Shown here in pieces: positions 56,431 through 64,000 of a stretch of DNA of 64,000 bases; positions within the stretch are counted from its first letter, which is position 1, and each line of letters opens with the position of its first letter. The notes under the pieces were generated by a model. That model did not search any database and had not been told where the DNA came from. It worked only from the letters and a program-made list of their open reading frames with translations. The stretch comes from Sipunculus nudus (Eukaryota > Annelida > Sipuncula > Golfingiida > Sipunculidae), in assembly GCA_026874595.1 (NCBI GenBank), contig CM049314.1:55599812-55663811 (forward strand). Reading direction: 5' to 3'. Made by a program: the position numbers and the translations under genes.

Positions 56431-56572
56431 GTTAAAAAGCTGCCGGTGGGTTCTGGCCAATGTTTGGTTAAACATTTTGTTATCACCAAAGGCGGTTTCG
56501 TTCACAAATGCGTACCTTTGGTCGAACCAGTGGTCAGAACAAGCTGAACCAAGAAATGTTCTTGGATTTGTG
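56431..56572 (-). pseudogene. Possible exon fragment, receptor ligand-binding-like
   Basis: On the minus strand, between CATCTCCGCATAG and GTGCAG, 47 codons are open and read TNPRTFLGSACSDHWFDQRY then AFVNETAFGDNKMFNQTLAR and THRQLFN. The order GSACSD ... FGD ... N-x-TLART is reminiscent of the GPxCS ... (S/T)FG ... xTFxRT signature of ANF-receptor-type ligand-binding domains (receptor guanylate cyclases, GABA-B type receptors). It is bounded by G-rich repeats and the matching core of the domain is not seen. A chance open frame cannot be excluded. The same strand has a second hint at 54874-54989. Confidence 0.3.
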
Positions 56573-56604
56573 CTATGCGGAGATGGCATAATAAAGAGGA
56601 GTGG

Positions 56605-56803
56605 CGGATCCGGGGGGGGGGGGGGGGTTCCGGACCTCCCCACTATTTTTTGAGCCAAAACAACCCTTTTTTAGAGTTTTAAACCAAATTTTGCGACCTG
56701 GACCCCTTCCTTTCCGGATCAAAGGAACTTTTTTTATTTTTTTTTTTTATTTGTCTTCCTGGGTTGGACCCTCCCCTTTCCAAAATCTTTGGTCCGCCCC
56801 CTG
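56605..56803 (+). mobile_element. Short GGATCC-ended repeat (MITE-like)
   Basis: Starts GTGGCGGATCCGGGG, then CCGGACCTCCCC, AACAACCCTTTTTTAGAG, CAAATTTTGCGACCTGGACC, and ends TTTGGTCCGCCCCCTG. Matches the reverse complement of 12922-13117 over nearly its length. The open frames 56408-56653 and 56601-56804 come from the repeat. Confidence 0.75.
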
Positions 56804-57465
56804 AAGAGGCCATTATACAATATTCAGTTTCTTCGGTTAAGACTTAAAACAGTTGTTTGAAATGCTGACTCATATTTCATGAGTAGACAGACACCGTCCT
56901 GTTCAGGACCAAGCGTTTCAGAAGATTCAGTTATTCAGCCTCTGCCCACAATCAAACATACACCTCACCAAACCAACCCCTGAATTACTGACTTCACCTT
57001 GCACACAACGGGCATACAGGAACGCTCTCTGGAGGTTATTGGAGGAACTATCCTGTTTTTATTCACTCTTTCAAATATATACCTTCGAACGTTTAAGCTA
57101 TGACAGCCATTGCATGTCTTTCCATTGAGTAAGGAATCCAGCTACATATTTTATCTAATTACGACATAAAACAGGTTCTTGAATACTTCCGGTCTCTCCA
57201 ATATTATTTGTACCCTTCCTATTTAATTCTATTTTATTAGTTATATTCTTTAAATAATATTTTTACATAAAACTTTAACACTAAAACTTTTTCAGAGAGA
57301 ACTCTTTTTATATGACACCTCTTTCTATATTTCGCATTAATCGGAACTCCCATTCTGACTGCCTGTAATCATTTGATTCTCATTGTAAAGTAGTGGAGAA
57401 GTTCTTCGATGTTTATCATGTCATTATACAGTTCTTATGTCGTAAACTAATATTTAACCTTACAG

Positions 57466-57610
57466 GACCAGTATCCAGCTTCATCATGAGAAAAATAGGA
57501 TGGAGAGCTTCCACCATCCAAGGGGGCGCTTTATTTTTTCGCAGGATTCATGTTGACGTCATTTAGTGCAAACATTTGGCACGTGGTGGCCGGACTAGGT
57601 TTCATCTGCG
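57466..57610 (+). pseudogene. MFS/SLC16-like exon with +1 frameshift
   Basis: Acceptor TTTAACCTTACAG, donor TGCG|GTAAG. The length is 145 nt, one more than the 144 expected from the phases (2 nt, 47 codons, 1 nt). Reading is GPVSSF... up to GGALFF, after which the frame must drop one T to continue AGFMLTSFSANIWHVV. Confidence 0.78.
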
Positions 57611-58403
57611 GTAAGATTAAACAGGGATGTATCAGGACATGATAATACAGGAAACCCTGACGATTTGCTCAAGGTCATTATTTGATTTTTGCTGATAATT
57701 ACCTTACAATTTACAATATATGCACAATTAGGTCCAAAAGCCACGAGGGTCCAAGGTCAAATACGATAAAAAAATCAAATTCAGGAAAGAGTTATAATTT
57801 ATACTTTCTTCACTTTCTCCTAGCTGCGCTTTTTGATTTCACTCACGAAAAATCTCCCGGCCGTCATCGTTCAGGATATTAAGGGGGCGACAAGTATTTA
57901 AGTCTCTCGTAGGTGACTTGATACATCTCCACATGTGATCAAATGTTTTGATATAATTAGTGTCGTATAAATATCCTATTCGAGGAAATCTATATGAAAT
58001 GTGTTACGTAAATTCTTTCCTTTGTTTACCTGGCCCATTTCTTAAAAATTTCTGGCCATCTTTTTTGTAAATCATGTACATATCCAAGTGCACAGACTTT
58101 TTGATTAGTATACCACGAAGTATAATAATTGCAATTTAAGTTAATATCACGTGTCATTGAAACAGTTCTTTAATAAACTTAATGTGCTTGGGAATAACAT
58201 AGAATGAACAAGGTGAAATATAAAGAATAAACGAAGAAACCTATTTGATATTTCCAGTATGCTGTGATAAAAAAGTCATAGTAATCTATAAAACAGTTAT
58301 TCTCGATTTAAAATAAAATAGGTTCCATCTCTGCGTGATTCGATAAATTCCTTTTATTTTATTAATCAAAGATGATAGAGGTTCATGATACGTGATTGTT
58401 TAG
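57611..58403 (+). other. Intron of the SLC16-like fragment
   Basis: 790 bp, AT-rich; no other feature. An open frame at 57682-57882 has no motif. Confidence 0.7.
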
Positions 58404-58715
58404 GTCTCGGTGAGGGCATATTATACACTCCTTTATACGTGGTAGTTGGACATTATTTCAGAAGAAGATGACCTTGCCGTTGGACTGTCTAACGCCTTCG
58501 TTGGGTTAGGAGTGGCGGTGTTCCCTATTCTGTTTGAGTTTCTGGTCGGATACTACGGCTGGCGGGGAGCTGTATTAGTTAACGGCGGGCTGTCACTAAA
58601 CATCTGTGTTGCTGCGGCATTGCTACATCCGGATCAAATGCAGTCCAAAACATTAACGGTCACCACATCGAAGGCAAAGGAGGAGGTTACATGTCTTTAC
58701 ATTGTGACGTTATGA
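58404..58715 (+). pseudogene. MFS/SLC16-like exon with frameshift/stop
   Basis: Acceptor GATTGTTTAG. The entering frame reads GLGEGILYTPLYVVVGHYFR then RR and hits TGA at 58469-58471; the +1 frame takes over with DLAVGLSNAF and stays open to 58715. A donor could be GAG|GTTACA at about 58686, leaving a hydrophilic loop (QMQSKTLTVTTSKAKEE), as is usual between the two halves of these transporters. The true 3' border is uncertain. Confidence 0.75.
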
Positions 58716-59105
58716 AGATTGGAACGTTTTACTGTCTCAACATTACAATTTCTGTATTGGAGCCGGAAATTCAGCTGTGCATCTTCATTTACCAGCTGGA
58801 CATGTAGTTATTTCAAAGGCATAGCTACAGTGATACGTTTTTCTCCCACATTCATAACGTTTTCTCTTAAAACATAAAAAGTGACGGAATGCATAATAAA
58901 CTCTAAACTTGGGTTCTCAATTCCTTCGTGAACCTCCTTACATAAACACAACCCCCACTAATAAAAAATAGTATCCCCCACCAATAAAAAATAGTCACAG
59001 TCCTCTGGTGACAAAGACAACCCTGTCATGTTTACAAATGAATTAAATTTTACCTATTATGGCCTAACAGTTTAAGGACAAGATATATTTTAAGGAAAAT
59101 CATGT

Positions 59106-59155
<50 letters not shown>

Positions 59156-60164
59156 AATTTAATTCCGATTTTTTTTATGGTTTCAGCCATGTCTCTTTTT
59201 CCCATTCCTATTCTGAAGGCACACAGAGACAGGAAGACAAACATAGAAGCTAATACAGAGACTGAGGACAAAACCATACCTCAATTATAGCTCGAAGTGA
59301 TTTTATTGTTTTTCTTGCCAAGAGCAGAACAGTTTTCTGATAACTGTTTCATTTGCATGAAGAGTAAGAGATCTTCTGAAAACAGAAAGTCCTAATGCAG
59401 CCTCATTCTGCAAGAAAATTCATTCTCTTCATATAACTTCTGAACACCATTCTTGACTGTCGGGTACATCAAAATTGTGCCGGAATAATATTTTTTTGTA
59501 TATGCGAGTGCTTTGGTTAGATAGAATGATTAAATTATTTACTCTGATTAGCTCAGTGAACAGAGCTACAGATCGTAGACCAGTCGACCTAGAAATCTCC
59601 GTAATGACATTAACTGGAAGTCTTTGGGAAGCTTCTCAGATAACGGAAATTAATTTGATGTGAACAATATTCTACAAGACTCTGACCATAACACAATTTG
59701 AAACATATTATTATTCATGTTCACTGGTAGTCATTTAATATTTACCATTGGAGCATAAATCTGAAATAATACTCCTAATGTTAATCATCAGGAAAAGTAA
59801 TTAGCAAAGTATAAAAATAAATTGCCTTAGCCTATAACTGATACATAATGAGTCACACTTACACTTAATTAAACACCACTTGGAAGATATCTTTGACATC
59901 TTTATTCATTTAATTAAGCACGTGATGCCAGCGTGTTTTGTTAATTCGCCCTTAAGTCAAATAAAAAAGCCAAATGGTAATGATGAAATTGAGAACAATG
60001 GCAGCCATATACTATTTTACGATCATAAAACGTGGATGCGAGTTTTCACTTTAACCAGCATTTGTCACAGAAGGCAAAGCTTTACAAAGTTCTAGTCCCT
60101 GACAGTAAAGAATTTTCACAATTGATGAAGAAAAAACTTGCTAACTTGCTAATACGGTCTAAAT
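58716..60164. other. No gene recognised
   Basis: Downstream of the transporter fragment. Holds a 26-bp-spaced duplication CCACYAATAAAAAATAGTNNC (58955-58998), the TA microsatellite 59108-59153 and AT-rich sequence. I looked for the C-terminal half of the transporter and did not see it; the open frames 59475-59663 and 59880-60095 show no motif. Confidence 0.5.
59108..59153. repeat. TA microsatellite
   Basis: TA tract of about 46 bp. Confidence 0.95.
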
Positions 60165-60400
60165 GGCTGAAACTGCAAGCATAAAATGGCTTTCCGTCTC
60201 AAAACTCTGTCGTCCACAGATCGGGTTCGGCTCTCGATTGACATGGCTGGGTCTCCGCTACTGGGATCGGTGAAAGGTATGTGGGTTGCTTCTGCCTTTG
60301 TGGCTGTGGGTGCTGTGACTTTCCTGCAAAGTCGCTGGTGCGTGTTAAACGGTGACGGTCTCTCGCGGCTTTTTGAATGGCTTGGTGGCATCGCGTCTGT
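60165..60400 (+). repeat. Conserved dispersed repeat, copy 2
   Basis: Pairs with the minus strand of 41575-41845 (shared blocks listed there). GC-richer than its surroundings. The plus-strand open frame 60186-60422 and minus-strand frames at 60149-60456 overlap it; they are not conserved in the other copy as proteins. Confidence 0.75.
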
Positions 60401-63400
60401 TGGCTCTGCGAACTTTGCTTAAGGAGCGCACAGGGCTGGGGTCTTGACCTCAGCAACCTGTAGCTGCTCGATAAGCGGAAAACATCTTCGGTCAGTCAGG
60501 AATTTTTACAACGATTTTTACATTTGAGACCAAAATCGAGTAAATGCTTTTTAAATGAAACATATATATCCTGCATGTGCTTTTAAATGAAACATATAGA
60601 CCCTGTATAGATAAACAACGTTATAGACCAATCGAGCTATCAAGATTGTTGTGACTAGCAAATTGCAATCATGGGAATTTTGGAATTTGAATTAAATACT
60701 TTGCATGTGATAATTTTCAAAATAATTAAACTCAGTCAAAAATATCTAAGTTGTTCTTACTATTGTAATAAAGAAATTAGCTTGCAGAGATTTCTTTTTA
60801 CTTACCCTGTTTGTTCACCGTAAATATCTCTATCTATTGCATGTGTTTATTCTGTATTGTCAGAATCTGATTTTATTTATCTTCGTAACAAAATTTGTGC
60901 AGATCACGATTACGTGATCTGTTGTTATTAGGTTCCGTAACAGAATATAGCTGGCAATCACACATCTATACATCAGCAAGAGGCTTTTAGATATCTTATG
61001 CTGACGTCTTCAATTTTCATGTAAATGCATGTCACATACCTTTAAGTAAAGCGTTCGTTGCGTGTAAAGATACAAATTAATATTAATTTATTACACAGAA
61101 TATTGGAAAGATTAATACTGATCAGGTATATTGCAAGGAAACGCAGCTATATTACAGTTTATTTGTTTCTATTTAATTTAATTTTTTTCAATGGATTCTT
61201 CTGTAGTATTAATTCACATTTCGCGTGGGGACCTGTCACATTTGGGACATGTTAATATTTTGGAAAATGTCCGACAGCCAGCCCCGAGTCTACCATCCTT
61301 ATTACGCATCAGCTCCGTGAGTTTCCTTGAGTGCAAGACATATTACACAATTTTGTGAGGAGTTGGCGACCTACAAAACTTGTTACTGATTGGAGACAAA
61401 ACTGAGAATTATATATACATGTCATGCGAATGTCGCGCGACAGTCGCAAGTTTTAAGAGAAAAAAAAATTTTTGGAGCGATTGTCACGCGAATGTCGTGC
61501 AACAGTAACCTCACATGTATACGATCTCCAGCCGAACCTTGGCCCAACGTAGCTGCGAATTCTTGCGATATTCATTCAAGTGTCGTAGGTACTAATTCAG
61601 TGTGATTACAAGTGGAAATTGTAGCTACTTTCCTGCATCATATCTTATCTGAACAGTCGGCCAGTGAGATCTGGCTTAAGTAAAGTTCTCCATACCGTAA
61701 CGGATACTGCGGTGAACAGATGCAACATTTGCGGTTTATAGTGCATTTAGTTTTAATTACATTGCCCATACATTTATTAATACGTCCGATATCCACAGCG
61801 TCATCTTGTGTATATAGTCTTTGTCTTTCTCAAATAACTTCTTAGGGTACTCAGGTACTTGAGATCTTGCTATAACTTTCATATATAATGTGTATGCCTT
61901 TCAAATAGTTTATTTTCAGAAATATCACAAATTTTGGGTGGAAAATTACGTATTTTTATTTTTAAAAATCTAAAGTTTTCTCTGGCTTCATCAACTGAGA
62001 CATCTTACTCTGGTGTTATAGAATTGCCTTTTTTTATTATATTATTTTATTATAATTATAACAAATAAGAAGTTATTAAGTCGAAATATTTATCTGTGGA
62101 GTTATATATATGGAGCCCTTCAAAGCCGACTTGCAACAGCATGTGAGCCACTTCGTCAGCGGGTGCGGGTTCCCTTCCAACTTAGTACATCCTCATCCGG
62201 TGCCTGAAAAAAAAGGTTTTACTTTAGTAGCGAGTCTCTTTCAGTATTGGTGGAAATATAAGTAATGCACTGATTATCATTCACTGCACTTAGGTTATTT
62301 ATCGCTCGCACATGTGAAGGAAACGATATTGTTGGTCTTTTTGGTTTATTTGAATTGTAAATATGTACAGCGATAAAATATTTTACCTGTTACTTCTGTT
62401 AAAAGATGACTGTTTCCAATTTCCAAGACCTGAAGGTCCAGTTTTTAGGCATTCCATATTGTCAGGTTCCTAATAATTAGGTGATTACCGGTTATAGGGG
62501 TCCTGGACAGTCGAGGTGTAAAACGCTCGACTATCTCGGCTAGGAAAATGGACTGTAGTTGCTACAGCTGTATCAATATATCGATTTATCGACACATATC
62601 GATACAATACGTCGATACGGTTACCTATATGCAATGCATGCTGTATCTTCGTATCGAAAAACAGAATGTTAATAAATATAGATTCAACCCTGACTTGAAC
62701 AGTAATGTAAACTATTTATATATGCTACATTTATTTTATTGTTCATATGTTCGCCTTTAAGACGTTAATCATATCACATCATGATTTTGATGTCTTGTCG
62801 TGGAATCAACTGGGTGAGGATTGCATGTACATATGTCGGTGCTTCAAAGACAAGCCGATGCGTGTAAGCGACGATTTAGGATTTTAGTACCATCGGTCCT
62901 CGTCACTGTTGCACTTTTTGCTCATTTTACATGTAGTAACCATTTAAATAGCATAGCATGTTTCATCAATCAGTGATCTATGAAGGACATGTCCTACACT
63001 TTATAATGCATTTGTTACCTCTAAGTAGTGCATCAATTTGTCGAGGTCCGTTAATCAAACACTTTAGTACATGGGGAAGGTATTATAGGGTACTCACATT
63101 CTAAGATATACACCAACAAAGGTATGTTTATATGGCATAAAATATAATCTGTTTATCTACCCATGAATTGCTAACATAATAATGTGGGGGCCGGAGTGTC
63201 GGGTAGGAGGCAAAACTGTAAACAAGATCAAGATCTTAATACCCAACAGGCTACTCCGAATATGAAGTTCAGGGGAAAAGAACCATTTATTAAACGAAAG
63301 ATTGGGAAATTCATTTGAAAATGAGTTATTACCAACCCCAAAGAGAACAATGCAGCCAATACCGAGCTCGGAGTTTATGGCGCCACCAACATGTGACCCG

Positions 63401-63449
63401 TCCAGCAAGGGGACAGAAAATAAGGAATTGTCATCACGAAACTCTCTCT

Positions 63450-63450
63450 C

Positions 63451-63485
<35 letters not shown>
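63450..63485. repeat. TA/TG compound microsatellite
   Basis: A TA tract runs into a TG tract. Confidence 0.95.
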
Positions 63486-63599
63486 TTAATCCCTTATATT
63501 CATAGAGCCGTTAATAAGAAAATAATACACAAGGAAAAAGGAAGCGTATCGTCAATAGGTATCGGATTTCGCTTTAAGTGTTTTGCAATACGTATTGTA

Positions 63600-63715
63600 C
63601 CTAAAAAGGCTGACCGATACTCAGCCCTTGTAGTTGCCCATTCAAGGCCGGTGGCTTTCTCTGGGTTTTTCCGCTTTGCTCCACCACTACAGATAGGCGA
63701 ATGCCACTACTCATA
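63600..63715 (+). repeat. Repeat fragment (GCCGGTGGCTTTCTC type)
   Basis: ATTCAAGGCCGGTGGCTTTC and TCTGGGTTTTTCCGCTTTGC followed by TCCACCACTA resemble a motif often seen in SINE bodies of marine invertebrates. The likeness is from memory only. No promoter-like boxes lie in front of it. Confidence 0.35.
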
Positions 63716-64000
63716 CATGAAGAGTGCCCCGATTAGTTATATTAACTATATGTACAAACCATATTTCCCAACCTGATCTTCATGTTACTGATAATCACCA
63801 AAGTAACTAAGGAGGTAAAACTAAATTACCTATGGTCCTGAATTATCATATAATAAGTCTTATATCAATGGGTCTCAGTGGTCTGTGTAATCAAAAGGGA
63901 TAATTTACAAATACATGCTAAGAAAACAGCCAGACCTTTGCATTTGATCAACATACCTGTTTAATACATAAAATTGTTCAGTGAATTATTGGATATTGTT

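Larger units (their letters stand above)
57466..58715 (+). pseudogene. Monocarboxylate-transporter-like (SLC16-type) MFS gene fragment, frameshifted
   Basis: Two exons, 57466-57610 and 58404-about 58715, join in phase 1 and encode four or so helices of the N-terminal half of an MFS transporter: GPVSSFIMRKIGWRASTIQG, helix with MLTSFSANIWHVVAGLGFICG, GLGEGILYTPLYVVVGHYF, an RRR cytosolic turn, then LAVGLSNAFVGLGVAVFPIL and the following helix (RGAVLVNGGLSLNICVAAALL). The (R/K)RR-x-LAVGL-x-NA-x3-G order is typical of SLC16 proteins. Each exon needs a one-base correction to be read through: exon 1 in a run of six T (57533-57538), and exon 2 at 58469, where the upstream frame meets a TGA. The usual DGGWGW start and the C-terminal half are not seen. 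Two lesions and missing ends argue for a pseudogene; two assembly errors would be the alternative. A substrate cannot be named. Confidence 0.75.
60401..64000. other. No gene recognised; scattered short motifs
   Basis: Contains a perfect 9-bp inverted repeat (60900-60921), a GCGACAGTCGC-type repeated stretch (61420-61585), ATCGAT-rich sequence (62576-62615), a TA/TG microsatellite (63450-63485) and a GCCGGTGGCTTTCTCTGGGT fragment (63638-63665) that looks like the body of a SINE or LINE. The open frame 63315-63776 (153 codons) crosses the microsatellite and the repeat fragment and has no domain. Confidence 0.5.

Noticed and set aside
63315-63776. 153-codon plus-strand open frame near the right edge
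   Set aside because: Runs through a TA/TG microsatellite and a repeat fragment; no domain and no splice support.

Overview
The window is animal nuclear DNA, AT-rich, with small coding exons, long introns and many diverged repeats. The exon/intron gene structure, long exchanger-type introns, tRNA-headed SINE-like repeats and short inverted-repeat elements fit an invertebrate, most likely a lophotrochozoan such as a mollusc. That placement is an inference; no marker in the window proves it.

The main gene runs on the minus strand from 51519 down to at least 10456. It is an intracellular Na+/H+ exchanger of the SLC9A6/7/9 (NHE6/7/9) clade. I could place 14 coding exons with GT/AG borders whose phases all join (561 codons), covering the signal/first membrane segment, the whole exchanger core ([12 protein letters not shown] and GLRGA motifs) and the start of the cytosolic tail. 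The rest of the tail was not found and may lie beyond position 1 or be too diverged to see. Intron 1 is 18 kb and holds most of the repeats.

Region 1-6.8 kb is a repeat complex: long inverted arms (about 1-620 and 6181-6800) enclose a fold-back element with perfect 20-bp palindromes (about 1241-3155), a TA microsatellite, and a broken gene (3359-4853) with a SWIM zinc finger, a C48/ULP-like cysteine peptidase and a degenerate PHD-like tail. Together this looks like a decayed Mutator-like or related DNA transposon.

Region 51.5-57.4 kb is the 5' flank of the exchanger gene, rich in G-homopolymers, TA microsatellites and GGCGGATCC-ended short elements. Two short minus-strand open stretches (54874-54989, 56431-56572) resemble parts of a receptor ligand-binding region, at low confidence. 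On the plus strand at 57466-58715 lie two exons of a monocarboxylate-transporter-like (SLC16-type) MFS protein, each with a +1 frameshift, so it is probably a pseudogene. From 58.7 kb to the end I see only repeats and unassigned sequence.

No tRNA, rRNA, CRISPR or prokaryotic feature was seen. All identifications rest on reading motifs by eye; no database search or splice-site scoring was run.
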